Below, piece by piece: positions 9,614 to 19,410 of a stretch of 36,608 bases of DNA (its first letter is position 1; each line of letters starts with the position of its first letter). Made by a program: the position numbers and the translations under genes. Location of the stretch: the NCBI GenBank assembly GCA_021737225.1, contig JAIPEJ010000006.1:1-36608 (forward strand), written 5' to 3'. Source of the DNA: Desulfobacteraceae bacterium. GTDB taxonomy: Bacteria > Desulfobacterota > Desulfobacteria > Desulfobacterales > Desulfosalsimonadaceae. Under the pieces are notes generated by a model. It saw nothing but the letters and a program-made list of their open reading frames with translations, was not told where the DNA came from and did not search any database.

Positions 9614-11827
9614 TCAGGATTCGTCCGGTACGCCTTTGGTGAAGTTGTATTTCCGGATACCTTCCAGGATGCCACCGGCGCAGGGCTTGCCGGCAAAATA
9701 GATTTTGCTCACGCCCTTGAGGTGTTCGAGCTCCGGGCTGTAATTTCCCACGACAACGCCGTACTGCTCGCCGCGGAGCATTTCCTCGTCGTTGCCGGAA
9801 TCCCCGCTTACCAGGAAATTCGTTATCGGCATTTCCCACTTATAGCTCAGGTACCGGATCGCCTTGCCCTTGGATGCCCGGTAGGGAATAATGTCCAGGT
9901 ATTGTTCGTGGGAGTAGATCAGGGTATAGCGCAGCCGGCTTTTGGCCAGCTTGTTGTGGATTTTGGCAATCCGGTCCTTGCCGGGCTCCATGTTATAGCT
10001 GAGCTTGTATTTCTGCTGGGCGGATTCGTCCTGGAGTTCCAGAAAATTAAATTCCGCGAGCAGTTCCATGATTTTTTCCCGGTTCCAGCGGCTGGCGATA
10101 TGCGCATCCCATCCCTTGTCGTACTGGAGATCGCTGCCGTAGTAGATTTCCGTGCCCACATCCGAGATGACCACGTCCGGCCGGGGAAACCCGTGTTCTT
10201 CAAGCACGCTGATGGCCGAATGGGACCGGCGGCCCGTGGCCACGCCAAAACCCACTTTTTGCTGGTTCTCCCGGAGCCATTGGATCAACTCCTCCTTATG
10301 GCCGGTATCTTTTCGGCTGTCATCGTCGCAGATCAGGGTGTTGTCGATATCGCTTATCAGGAAGCGCTGCACTTTCGACAGGCGCTTGCCTACCGGGTTT
10401 GCGGTTCCCGCTGCAGCGGGGCGTGCCGTGGCGGTTTTTTCGATAATCTGCCGGATTTCTTTTGTGTAGGTATCTGCATGGCTTTCCCACGTATAATACC
10501 TGCGCACGTTCATGATCCCCTTTTTGGAGTAATCCTCCCACAGTTGTTCGTCTATGAGGATTTTTTTAATGGCATCGGCGATTTCGGTGGTTTTGTTGGG
10601 GTCAATCAGGATGCCGTTTTCGCAGGTGCCGATGATGTCGTGCGGGCCGCCGTCATTGGTGGCTACAAGCGGCAGGCCGGTGGCCGCGGCTTCCAGCAGG
10701 GTCAGGCCGAAGGGTTCGGTCAGTGCCGGGTTGACAAACACCCCCCGTTTTTCCGCAGTGATCCGGTATAACTCCGGCACTTCGTATTCCGGGTCGTGCT
10801 TCTTGGGGATGGCCATTTTGCCGTAAAGGTCATAGCGGTCCATCATCAGCAGCATCCGGGTGAGCACGTCTTTTTCGTTTTCCTCCATTTCATTGATGTC
10901 CCTTCGGATGCCGGCAAAAATGGCCAGGTTGGCCATGGTCCGAAGCTCCCGGTCCTCGCCGTAGGCCTGGATCAATCCGGAAATGTTTTTGCGTTTGTCC
11001 GGCCGGGAAAGCGCCAGTATCAGTGGCTTGTCCGGATACATAAAGAAGCGTTCCAATTGCGCGAGCATGTTGGCCTGGGCGTACTTGGCAAATTCGGTTT
11101 TTTCCGCCTCCGGCAGCCGGTCGTGGTAATAGGGATGAAAGCGCTCCACGTCGATACCCGGCGGGATGACCTTGTATTCCGGGAACTCGGAGTTTGTATA
11201 GATGCCGTATTGTTCCGTGATTTCCTGGTTCGTGCTGGTCACCACCAGGTCAGCGTTTTTCAGGATCTCTTCCTCGGTGTCGATGCGGACATCGATCCTG
11301 TATTTCTTGACAATGTCGGATTCTTTCATTCCGTCATTTAAAAGCTTCTGCTTTTTTGGGATCCCCATGGAATGCCCGGTGAAAACAAACGGGAGATCGT
11401 AGAGCTCGGCAAGATTCATGGCCACGTATCCCGCATCCGGGTAATGCCCGTGAAACACCTCGGGGCATTCTTTATCCTTCTTGATGAACTTGATGGTCTT
11501 GTCGATGTATTCATCCAGATACGGCCAGAGCAGTTCCTTGCGGATATATTTCTTGCCGCCGCATTGAATGCGCACAATCCGGCACTTGTCATTGTATTGT
11601 TCAACGGGCCGCGCGTAGTCGTCAGATACCCTTGGATCGTCGATAAGACGGGTGAAAAGATCCACCCTGCGGATATCATCGCGGCTGCTCAGGTGCTTGG
11701 CCAGTTCGGTCACGTAAAGTACCTGGCCGCCGGTATCTGCATCTCTGCCCAGTTCCGGGTTTTCAAATCGAACCAGGCCGTGAATGCTGAACATTTGAAT
11801 GTATAGCGGTTTTCCCGTTTCAGGCAT
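9614..11827 (-). CDS. Sucrose-phosphate synthase with C-terminal HAD (sucrose-phosphatase-like) domain
   Basis: 737 aa; SPS-type GT-B (SIHGLVRFENPELGRDADTGGQVLYV, PPGIDVERFHPY, EPFGLTLLEAAATGLP) then HAD motifs LISDIDNTL and VSGDSGNDEEML. Confidence 0.92.
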   Translation of the reverse strand: MPETGKPLYIQMFSIHGLVRFENPELGRDADTGGQVLYVTELAKHLSSRDDIRRVDLFTRLIDDPRVSDDYARPVEQYNDKCRIVRIQCGGKKYIRKELLWPYLDEYIDKTIKFIKKDKECPEVFHGHYPDAGYVAMNLAELYDLPFVFTGHSMGIPKKQKLLNDGMKESDIVKKYRIDVRIDTEEEILKNADLVVTSTNQEITEQYGIYTNSEFPEYKVIPPGIDVERFHPYYHDRLPEAEKTEFAKYAQANMLAQLERFFMYPDKPLILALSRPDKRKNISGLIQAYGEDRELRTMANLAIFAGIRRDINEMEENEKDVLTRMLLMMDRYDLYGKMAIPKKHDPEYEVPELYRITAEKRGVFVNPALTEPFGLTLLEAAATGLPLVATNDGGPHDIIGTCENGILIDPNKTTEIADAIKKILIDEQLWEDYSKKGIMNVRRYYTWESHADTYTKEIRQIIEKTATARPAAAGTANPVGKRLSKVQRFLISDIDNTLICDDDSRKDTGHKEELIQWLRENQQKVGFGVATGRRSHSAISVLEEHGFPRPDVVISDVGTEIYYGSDLQYDKGWDAHIASRWNREKIMELLAEFNFLELQDESAQQKYKLSYNMEPGKDRIAKIHNKLAKSRLRYTLIYSHEQYLDIIPYRASKGKAIRYLSYKWEMPITNFLVSGDSGNDEEMLRGEQYGVVVGNYSPELEHLKGVSKIYFAGKPCAGGILEGIRKYNFTKGVPDES

Positions 11828-12725
11828 GCTTTTCTCCTGTGATTCGATCTATAAACGCGTCATAAAAGGATTGGTCATCGGGTATTGCGCCCTGTATTTG
11901 ACAAATCCGGGCCGAAAACGCCGAGGCTTCAGTGAGAATGCGTTCCGGGGACCAGTCGTTGAGATACCCCCAGGCCAGCACAGCCGCATATGCATCCCCG
12001 GCGCCCACCGAATCGACCACCGGGCCGAACTCGGGCACCTCCGATTTATTCCGCGATTGCGGGGTAAACAATTCACTGCCCGCGCTTCCGCGGGTCAGGG
12101 AGACCTTCTCGATTTTGTATTCCCGCATGAGCCAATCGATGAACCGGTCTTCCGACAGCGGGCTGTTGAGCATATCGCGAACCATGGTGACTTCCGCGTC
12201 ATTGATTTTAAGGATATCGGTCTGCCAAAGCGAGTTGCGCACGATTTCCGTGTTGTAGCAGCCGGGGCGAAGGTTTATATCGTAGAGGCACCGGGTCTCC
12301 GGGCTCCGGCTTTCCAGAAAATCCTGGAGGCGCCCGAAAGCAGCGGAAGTGCGCTGAACCAGGGTTCCAAAATAAATCAGGGCAGGGGGGCTGCCTGTAA
12401 TTGCCTCGGGAGAACCGGGCAGTTCGATGTGATCATATGCAACATCCCGCAGGATCTCGAATTCGTGGTTGCCAGAACCGTCAGGATGCACCAGCACCTT
12501 GCCGGTGGGATGCCGGGCGTCGACCTGTACATGGTCGGCGCCAAATTTGCGGCGCTTTAACAGGTCCAGGATCTCCCGGCCGGTTTCATCTTCGCCGATG
12601 CGGGAGACGAGCTTTACCGGCCAGCCGAACTGGTGCAGGTGATATGAAAAATTAAACGGTGCACCGCCAATACGGCGGTACTCCGGAAAAATATCCACCA
12701 GGATTTCGCCGATTACCAGAATCAA
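11820..12725 (-). CDS. PfkB family carbohydrate kinase (probable fructokinase)
   Basis: GGAPFNFSYHLHQFG N-terminal motif and DSVGAGDAYAAVLAWG C-terminal motif; overlaps the SPS gene by 8 bp. Confidence 0.9.
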   Translation of the reverse strand: MILVIGEILVDIFPEYRRIGGAPFNFSYHLHQFGWPVKLVSRIGEDETGREILDLLKRRKFGADHVQVDARHPTGKVLVHPDGSGNHEFEILRDVAYDHIELPGSPEAITGSPPALIYFGTLVQRTSAAFGRLQDFLESRSPETRCLYDINLRPGCYNTEIVRNSLWQTDILKINDAEVTMVRDMLNSPLSEDRFIDWLMREYKIEKVSLTRGSAGSELFTPQSRNKSEVPEFGPVVDSVGAGDAYAAVLAWGYLNDWSPERILTEASAFSARICQIQGAIPDDQSFYDAFIDRITGEKHA

Positions 12726-12787
12726 CCTTTCCTCCGAGCAAAGGATTACTATCCAAAGATATTTGAAATTTCATCGTGTAAAGAATT

Positions 12788-12840
12788 CAGAATCCAGGAG
12801 TCAGGAGTCAGAATTCAGGAGTCAGGGGTCAGGGGTCAGA
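12788..12840. repeat. Short tandem AGGAGTC/AGGGGTC repeats (left flank of S23-type remnant)
   Basis: agaatccaggagtcaggagtcagaattcaggagtcaggggtcaggggtcaga. Confidence 0.9.
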
Positions 12841-12858
12841 ATGAAATGAGCGCCTGCA

Positions 12859-13102
<244 letters not shown>

Positions 13103-13182
13103 ATTTCAATAGGTTATAAATCGTGAGAGATGAGCTCTCAGAATGATCGCGTAAGAATCTATACGCAAATAATTTAAACGCC

Positions 13183-13199
13183 TTGACAAAAATTGTCAA
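13183..13199. promoter_or_regulatory. Perfect short palindrome, possible operator
   Basis: TTGACAA-AAA-TTGTCAA, perfect 7-bp arms, upstream of the arsR-like gene. Confidence 0.4.
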
Positions 13200-13266
13200 A
13201 TTCCGGGCAGTTTTCTTTGCGGCCGACTGGATTTGATATACTCCGGCGCGTTACCGGAAAAATCGT

Positions 13267-13317
13267 TTGACAAATCCCGTGTAGATTACATATTAATGTG
13301 TGTTCATATGATAATAT
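13267..13317 (+). promoter_or_regulatory. Putative sigma70-like promoter and overlapping operator of the arsR-cadA genes
   Basis: TTGACA (13267-13272), 18-bp spacer, TATTAA (13291-13296), overlapping imperfect palindrome ATATTAATGTGTGTTCATATGATAATAT just upstream of the ATG at 13337. Confidence 0.5.
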
Positions 13318-13336
13318 AAAAAAGGGATTTTGCATA

Positions 13337-13723
13337 ATGCCGTCAAAAGCCGGGATTCAAAACGAAACCGAAGAAACCGTGGAGGTCTGCAGTGCCCGGA
13401 TCATTCACCGGGAAACCCTGGCGGCCGTGCAGGCCGCCATGCCCGGAGATGCAAGGATCTGCGATCTGGCTGATTTTTTCAAAATATTCGGGGATCGCAC
13501 CCGCATTTCGATTCTATGGGCCCTGTCAGAATCCGAGATGTGCGTGTGCGACCTGTGCGCCCTGCTGGATATGAAGCAGTCCGCGGTTTCGCACCAGTTG
13601 AAACTGCTGAAGCAATCCCGTATCGTCAAGTATCGGCGGGAAGGCAAGGTGGTTTACTATTCCCTGGATGACGAACATATCCGCCGGGTGCTCAACCTCG
13701 GCTTGCAGCATGTTTGCGAGTAG
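13337..13723 (+). CDS. ArsR/SmtB family metal-responsive repressor (CadC-like)
   Basis: Winged HTH FKIFGDRTRISILWALSESEMCVCDLCALLDMKQSAVSHQLKLLK...; C-terminal DDEHIRRVLNLGLQHVCE; adjacent to a metal P-type ATPase. Confidence 0.92.
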   Translation: MPSKAGIQNETEETVEVCSARIIHRETLAAVQAAMPGDARICDLADFFKIFGDRTRISILWALSESEMCVCDLCALLDMKQSAVSHQLKLLKQSRIVKYRREGKVVYYSLDDEHIRRVLNLGLQHVCE

Positions 13724-13745
13724 AGAAAACCAGGAAGTTAAATTC

Positions 13746-15863
13746 ATGCAGAAATACCGGGTGAATAATCTGGATTGCGCGGTTTGCGCCCAGAAGCTTG
13801 AAGATGCACTCAATAACACGCAGGGCGTCAGTTCTGCCTCAATTGATTTCGGCACGTTGACGCTTCATCTGGATGCCGATGACACGGATGCAGCCAGGCG
13901 CGTGGTAAAGGAATTGGAGCCGGGGGTGGAGCTTGAACCCTTGTCCCGGACGGGCCGGCGGGAAGACGCCGGTGCAGGCAAAACCTTCCGCCTGAAAGCC
14001 GAGATTGCCAAGATCACTGCGGCCGCGGTGCTGTTCGCGCTGGTGCTGGTGTGCGATTATTATGAAGGCCTTGGTGTGCCGCCGGTCTTGTTTGCCGTGC
14101 TTTTGGCTGCTGCCTACCTTGCCGCCGGCGGGCGCGTGCTGGCGGCCGCCGGGCGAACCGTGGCAAAACGCGATTTTTTTGACGAAAATGTGCTCATGGC
14201 CATTGCCACCATCGGGGCCATTGCCATCGGGGCTTTTTCCGAGGCCGTGGGCGTGATGATTTTTTACCGGGCCGGGGAGTTTCTGCAGAACCTGGCCGTA
14301 TCCCGATCCAGGCGCTCAATTGCCTCCCTGCTGGAGCAGCGTCCGGAGTTCGCCAATTTAAGGACCTCTGCGGGCGTATCCCGGGTGGCCCCGGAAAGTG
14401 TTTCCGCGGGTGATGTCATCGTGGTTAAGCCCGGGGAAAAAATTGCCCTGGACGGCAGTATTCTGGAAGGCGACTCCCAGGTCGATACCTCGGTGCTCAC
14501 CGGTGAGTCCGTGCCGCGCCGGGTGGAGGCCGGTGATGCGGTAATGGCCGGCGGCATTAACATGTACGGCACCATCCTGGTGGAAGTGACAAAGCCGTTT
14601 GAGCAGTCCTCCATTGCCAAAATGGTGGAACTGGTGGAAAATGCCGCTGCGCGCAAGTCCACCACCGAAAACTTCATTACCGTGTTTGCCCGTTATTACA
14701 CGCCTGCCGTGGTGCTTGCAGCCATGGCAGTCGCGTTTGTCCCCCCGCTTTTCATAACGGGCGCCTCCCTTGAGCAATGGGTGTACCGGGCCCTGGTGCT
14801 GCTGGTGATCTCGTGTCCGTGCGCACTGGTCATCAGTATTCCCCTGGGTTATTTCGGCGGTATCGGCCGGGCCTCCAGGCACGGGATCCTGGTCAAGGGC
14901 TCCAATTTTATTGACGCACTGGCCGGCCTCAAAACCGTAATCTTTGATAAAACCGGCACCCTGACAGAGGGGGTTTTTCAAGTGGAGCAGGTGGTGCATC
15001 AGAACGGATATACCCCGGAGCAGGTACTTGAATTTGCCGCCATGGCAGAGCAGCATTCCAATCACCCCATTGCCCGGGCCATCGTGGCGGCTTACGAAAA
15101 CAAGGGACACCGGGTGGCCCCCGAACGGGTCAACGGTCACGTGGAAACCTCCGGAAGCGGGGTTCGGGTGGAATTCGACGGTAAAGCGGTGATCGTGGGA
15201 AACGATCGCTACATGCACAGCCATGGCATCCCGCATGATCAGTGCATGATCGAGGGGACCGTGGCGCACGTGGCCGTGGGGGGAAATTACGCGGGCTACA
15301 TCCTCATCGGTGACCGCATCCGGGAAGATGCCGGCCCGGCCATCGCATCGCTGCGGGCAAGCGGAATTGACCGCATCCTCATGCTCACCGGGGACAATCA
15401 GTGCGCCGCGGATTATATTGCCGATCGCCTGGAGCTGGACGGTCATTTTGCCGACCTGCTGCCCGAAGACAAGGTTGCCGCCCTGGAGCGGATTCAGGCG
15501 AAAAATACGGGCCGCGGGCGCATCGCATTTGTGGGCGACGGGATCAATGACGCCCCGGTCATTGCACGGGCGGATGTGGGAGTGGCCATGGGCGGACTCG
15601 GTTCGGATGTGGCCATTGAGACCGCAGACGTGGTGCTCATGACCGACTCCCCGGGAAAAATGGCCGAAGCCGTGACCATTGCCAGGCAAACCCGGGTCAT
15701 TGTGTGGCAGAACATTTTTATCGCCCTATCGGTCAAGGGCGCGGTTATTGCACTTGGAATTGCGGGCCTGGCCACCATGTGGGCGGCCGTGTTTGCCGAT
15801 GTGGGCACGGCCCTGATCGCAGTTATCAACTCCACCCGGATTCTGGGAAAGAAAATTCGATAG
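13746..15863 (+). CDS. Heavy-metal-translocating P1B-type ATPase (Cd/Zn/Pb exporter)
   Basis: N-terminal HMA-like NLDCAVC; SCPCALVISIPLGYFGGIGRAS; FDKTGTLTEG; SNHPIARAI; GDGINDAPVIARADVGVAMG. Confidence 0.95.
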   Translation: MQKYRVNNLDCAVCAQKLEDALNNTQGVSSASIDFGTLTLHLDADDTDAARRVVKELEPGVELEPLSRTGRREDAGAGKTFRLKAEIAKITAAAVLFALVLVCDYYEGLGVPPVLFAVLLAAAYLAAGGRVLAAAGRTVAKRDFFDENVLMAIATIGAIAIGAFSEAVGVMIFYRAGEFLQNLAVSRSRRSIASLLEQRPEFANLRTSAGVSRVAPESVSAGDVIVVKPGEKIALDGSILEGDSQVDTSVLTGESVPRRVEAGDAVMAGGINMYGTILVEVTKPFEQSSIAKMVELVENAAARKSTTENFITVFARYYTPAVVLAAMAVAFVPPLFITGASLEQWVYRALVLLVISCPCALVISIPLGYFGGIGRASRHGILVKGSNFIDALAGLKTVIFDKTGTLTEGVFQVEQVVHQNGYTPEQVLEFAAMAEQHSNHPIARAIVAAYENKGHRVAPERVNGHVETSGSGVRVEFDGKAVIVGNDRYMHSHGIPHDQCMIEGTVAHVAVGGNYAGYILIGDRIREDAGPAIASLRASGIDRILMLTGDNQCAADYIADRLELDGHFADLLPEDKVAALERIQAKNTGRGRIAFVGDGINDAPVIARADVGVAMGGLGSDVAIETADVVLMTDSPGKMAEAVTIARQTRVIVWQNIFIALSVKGAVIALGIAGLATMWAAVFADVGTALIAVINSTRILGKKIR

Positions 15864-16158
15864 TGGGCGTCGGGAAAGTCGCCGTTTCCGGGTAAACACG
15901 GATTCATGCGGGTCTGAAGCAGAGGCAGCGGAGATGAAAAAATGGGCAGCAGCCGCCCGGCTCTGTTTGAGCCGAAAGGCGAGTTTGCCGAGCCGCCGCG
16001 AAGCAAGCCTTAGAGATGCCCGGCCCGAGTGCAGCGACATGCGGCAGTCCCGGCAAGCGAAGCACGCGGATAAACTTTGAAGACCGGGGTTTTCCCCGGA
16101 AACTTTCAATCTTGCAAGGCTCTGCAAAAAAACATCAGGCTTCCCGGGTTTTCGCAGG

Positions 16159-16240
16159 GTCGGGCCGGCGGTGAAGTTTGCGCATCTGCCGTCCGCTGTC
16201 GCGCCCGATGCATCTGCGCAAACCACCCCGCCGTCCCGAC
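16159..16240. repeat. 82-bp palindromic repeat, copy 2
   Basis: gtcgggccggcggtgaagtttgcgcatctgccgtccgctgtcgcgcccgatgcatctgcgcaaaccaccccgccgtcccgac; highly similar to 6826-6907, same orientation. Partial similarity continues to about 16277. Confidence 0.9.
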
Positions 16241-16392
16241 CTGTCCTGACACTTCGGAAAGCTTCCCGGGCCTGTTTCCGGCAATAGTGGAAGTTCCTCG
16301 GAACAACTTTAAAGCAGTGGCCTTTTGTCCAGAAGGTTGTCCGGCCGCGAGAAATGATTATATTATGATATTCTTTTCAGGAGGGCGTATCC

Positions 16393-16596
16393 ATGAGTGA
16401 CAGGCAAAAAGATCTGGAAGCGGAACTCGGCCGCATCGAAAAGGAGATTGCCGCGTTAAACGAGCGCATCCCGCCGCATTCGGTAAAACCCGTTTTTATC
16501 CAGGAGCTCGATGAACTCGAGGCGCGGCGGGACGAAATCCTTGGCGATCTGGAAATGCGCGACCGGCCCGGTGACAACTCCGGGCAAGGGGAATGA
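16393..16596 (+). CDS. Small conserved-looking coiled-coil protein, unknown function
   Basis: 67 aa, AGGAGGG Shine-Dalgarno at 16379-16385; acidic heptad-like sequence around a central PPHSVKPVFIQELDELE. Confidence 0.78.
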   Translation: MSDRQKDLEAELGRIEKEIAALNERIPPHSVKPVFIQELDELEARRDEILGDLEMRDRPGDNSGQGE

Positions 16597-16734
16597 TCCC
16601 GGGGACGCGAACAAAAATCAAAGGAAACATCTGCGTGCCATAAGTCAATAGGTTCATCAAAAGCCTCCTGCATAAATCAGGGCGTGGTTTGAATCAGGCA
16701 ACCTTGTATACAAAACGGGCAGCGATCAACATGA

Positions 16735-16885
16735 ATGTTACCTAATTTGAGCGATTTTCAAGTTTGCCGCAGATACCAGGAAGATGCAGACAAGCTATAG
16801 TGGACTATGCGAGACTGCATCTGACGCAGTAGATGCGGCAAAATTGGAAATCCCGGAGGGTTTCAAATTTTTAACACCTGAAAAT
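16735..16885 (-). repeat. ~150-bp palindromic repeat element, copy 2 (inverted relative to copy 1)
   Basis: Near-identical reverse complement of 1-150. Confidence 0.95.
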
Positions 16886-16921
16886 GACTTAATTCCTTAA
16901 AAAAATACAAAATATTGATCC

Positions 16922-16956
16922 GTGTAAAAATTTGAAACGCTCAATTTAGGTGTCAT
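16922..16956 (+). repeat. Minimal (ends-only) version of the 150-bp element
   Basis: gtgtaaaaatttgaaac joined to gctcaatttaggtgtcat; compare left end gtgttaaaatttgaaac and right end gctcaaattaggttacat of copy 1. Confidence 0.65.
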
Positions 16957-17054
16957 GCAGATGGTGCTTGAACAAACTGCAAATCTTCCATATATTATTT
17001 TTATTCGTATACGGCTCCTTCAACCACCTTTTACCTGTGAGCGGAAACCGGCCC

Positions 17055-19382
17055 ATGCAGACACAGCAACTGAGCGTACTTGAAGACATTTTCCAGACCA
17101 TAACCGACTCCGGGGATCCGGAAACCACCCTGAACCAGATTGTTCAAAAGGTCGCCGGGCGCCTGGAGATCGATGTTTGTTCGGTTTATGTATACGACCC
17201 CTCTGAGAACAAGCTGGTTCTCAAGGCAACCCACGGACTTGACCCTTCGGCTGTGGACGTCATTGAAATGGATATCAGCGAGGGCCTGACCGGGCTGGCC
17301 CTGGAGCAGATGAAGCCGGTTCTTGTCGTCCATCCGAGCCGTCATTCCAGATTCAAGTATTATGCCGAAAGCGGGGAGGAAAAGTATGCCACCTTCCTGG
17401 GGCTCCCCCTGATTTACCATCAGAAGGTGCTCGGCGTGCTGGTGATTCAAACGGTTGCGGAAAACGGGATCAGTGAAGATGATATCCCTCTATTTGCCAA
17501 TATCGCCAGCCAGATCTCGGCCACCGTGGCCTATACCGGCCTTCTCGAGGATCTGTCGTACCGCAGGAGTTCTCCTTCCCGGCAAATTCATGCAGATGAA
17601 GGCCGGAAACAAGGCCTTCGTTCCGTCGGTCCGACGCATCTTAGCGGCGACCCGGTCTCCGAGCAGGTGGCCGAGGGATACGCCCATTATCTCCCTGAAA
17701 ACATAGATTTTGATCAGGTGCAATGCTTGCTTTCCGAATCGCCGGACTCGGACATGGAGCGGTTGAACCGGGCCTTTAAACAGGCAGCCGCCCAAATCCG
17801 GTGGGTGGCCCAGAGCGGGCTGGGCATTTCCGAGCAGGAGTCGGCCATCCTGGATGCGCACCTGATGTTTCTGGAGGACGAGGGGCTCAAGAGCAAAATC
17901 ATTTCCCATATCCGGTCGGGAAGGTGCGCGGAATTCGCCCTCAAGCAGGTGATTCTCGATTACGTGGAAACATTCCGCAACATGGATGACGCCTACCTGA
18001 GCGAGCGCGCCGCGGATGTGCTCGATATTGGCAGGCGCGTGCTGGGGCACCTGATGGGCGTCACAGGGGATCCCCACGAGCCCATGACTGGTCCCACGAT
18101 CGTGGTTGCATCGGATATCTCCCCGGTGGACCTGCTGGCCATCCGCCAGCCGAATCTCCGGGCCATTGTCACAGCCCGCGGCGGCCGGACTTCGCATACG
18201 GTCATTCTGGCCAAGTCCCTGGAAATCCCGATTGTCATCGGCGTGGAAGGTTTGTTCGAAAACGTGCGGGAACGCGACTACCTGATCGTGGACGGCGCCT
18301 CCGGCTTTGTGTTTGTCAATCCCGATTCGGTGGTGCAGGAAGAATACACGCGCAGGCAGCAGGAAAACCAGAAAATCCGGCGCCAGCTCTCAACGATCCG
18401 GGACCTGCCGGCTGTAACCATGGACGGGGTCAGCATCCGACTGGGGGCCAATATAGGTCTGCTTTCCGATATCCCGCATGTCAAGGAATACGGCGCAGAC
18501 CACATCGGCCTGTACCGGACCGAGTTTCCGTTCCTGTTGCGCCGGAGTTTTCCCACGGAAGAAGAACAGGTCTTGCTTTATACAAAGATGCTGCAGAAGG
18601 CCGAGGGCCGCACCGTGACCATTCGCACCTTTGACGTGGGCGGGGACAAGTTTCTTTCCTACCTGGACTATCCCAGGGAGGACAATCCTTTTCTGGGCTG
18701 GCGTTCCATCCGGATCAGCCTGGAGATAGAGGAGGAATTCCGCAGGCAGATCCGGGCCATCCTGCGCGCATCCGCCCACGGCCCCATACACCTGCTTTTC
18801 CCCATGATTTCCGGGGTGGAGGAAATCCGGCAGGTGATTTCCCTGCTTGAATCGGAAAAGCGGGTGCTCGATGAAAAGGGTATTGATTATGACCGGGAAA
18901 TTGCCACCGGCATCATGATCGAGGTCCCGGGCGCGGTGGCCATTCTTGATCGCCTGCTCAAGTACGTGGACTTTGTCAGCATCGGGACAAATGACCTGAT
19001 TCAGTATCTGCTGGCCGTGGACCGCAACAACAAGAAGGTGGCCAATCTGTATAATGCCCTGCATCCCTCGGTGGTCGCCACGATTGCCGACATTGTCAGT
19101 ATTTGCAAGAGCCGGGGCAAACCGGTCAGTATTTGCGGGGAAGCCGCGGCCAAGCCCGCATGCCTGCTTTTGTACATCGGCATGGCCGCAGACCGGCTCA
19201 GCATGACGCCTTCTGCAATTCCGTCGGCAAAACAGTTTATTCGAAACGTCCGCCAGGCCGATGCCCGGCGGGTGCTGGATGCGGTGCTGGAAATGGAGGA
19301 TGTGCAAAGCGTAAACGAGTTCTTAACCGAATACATCCAGGAAACCCTGCCCGTGCTGGCGGGTCGGGAGATTTCAGGCTGA
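17055..19382 (+). CDS. ptsP: Phosphoenolpyruvate-protein phosphotransferase PtsP (GAF + PEP-utilizer domains)
   Basis: N-terminal GAF domain, ARGGRTSHTVILAKSLEIPIVIG phospho-His region, YRTEFPFLLR, GGDKFLSYL, EVPGAV, SIGTNDLIQYLLAVDR. Start set at 17055; upstream in-frame GTG at 16950 thought unlikely. Confidence 0.93.
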   Translation: MQTQQLSVLEDIFQTITDSGDPETTLNQIVQKVAGRLEIDVCSVYVYDPSENKLVLKATHGLDPSAVDVIEMDISEGLTGLALEQMKPVLVVHPSRHSRFKYYAESGEEKYATFLGLPLIYHQKVLGVLVIQTVAENGISEDDIPLFANIASQISATVAYTGLLEDLSYRRSSPSRQIHADEGRKQGLRSVGPTHLSGDPVSEQVAEGYAHYLPENIDFDQVQCLLSESPDSDMERLNRAFKQAAAQIRWVAQSGLGISEQESAILDAHLMFLEDEGLKSKIISHIRSGRCAEFALKQVILDYVETFRNMDDAYLSERAADVLDIGRRVLGHLMGVTGDPHEPMTGPTIVVASDISPVDLLAIRQPNLRAIVTARGGRTSHTVILAKSLEIPIVIGVEGLFENVRERDYLIVDGASGFVFVNPDSVVQEEYTRRQQENQKIRRQLSTIRDLPAVTMDGVSIRLGANIGLLSDIPHVKEYGADHIGLYRTEFPFLLRRSFPTEEEQVLLYTKMLQKAEGRTVTIRTFDVGGDKFLSYLDYPREDNPFLGWRSIRISLEIEEEFRRQIRAILRASAHGPIHLLFPMISGVEEIRQVISLLESEKRVLDEKGIDYDREIATGIMIEVPGAVAILDRLLKYVDFVSIGTNDLIQYLLAVDRNNKKVANLYNALHPSVVATIADIVSICKSRGKPVSICGEAAAKPACLLLYIGMAADRLSMTPSAIPSAKQFIRNVRQADARRVLDAVLEMEDVQSVNEFLTEYIQETLPVLAGREISG

Positions 19383-19410
19383 GATAGCGGAATTCAGACA
19401 GGGATAATTC

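Noticed and set aside
14358-15689. 443-aa minus-strand ORF
   Set aside because: Antisense to the P-type ATPase; composition typical of a shadow ORF.
15726-16226. 166-aa minus-strand ORF and possible small gene in 15890-16380
   Set aside because: No ribosome-binding site or domain; overlaps the ATPase 3' end and the palindromic repeat.
16950-17054. N-terminal hydrophobic extension of PtsP from a GTG start
   Set aside because: It starts inside the minimal repeat copy; GAF homology begins after the ATG at 17055.
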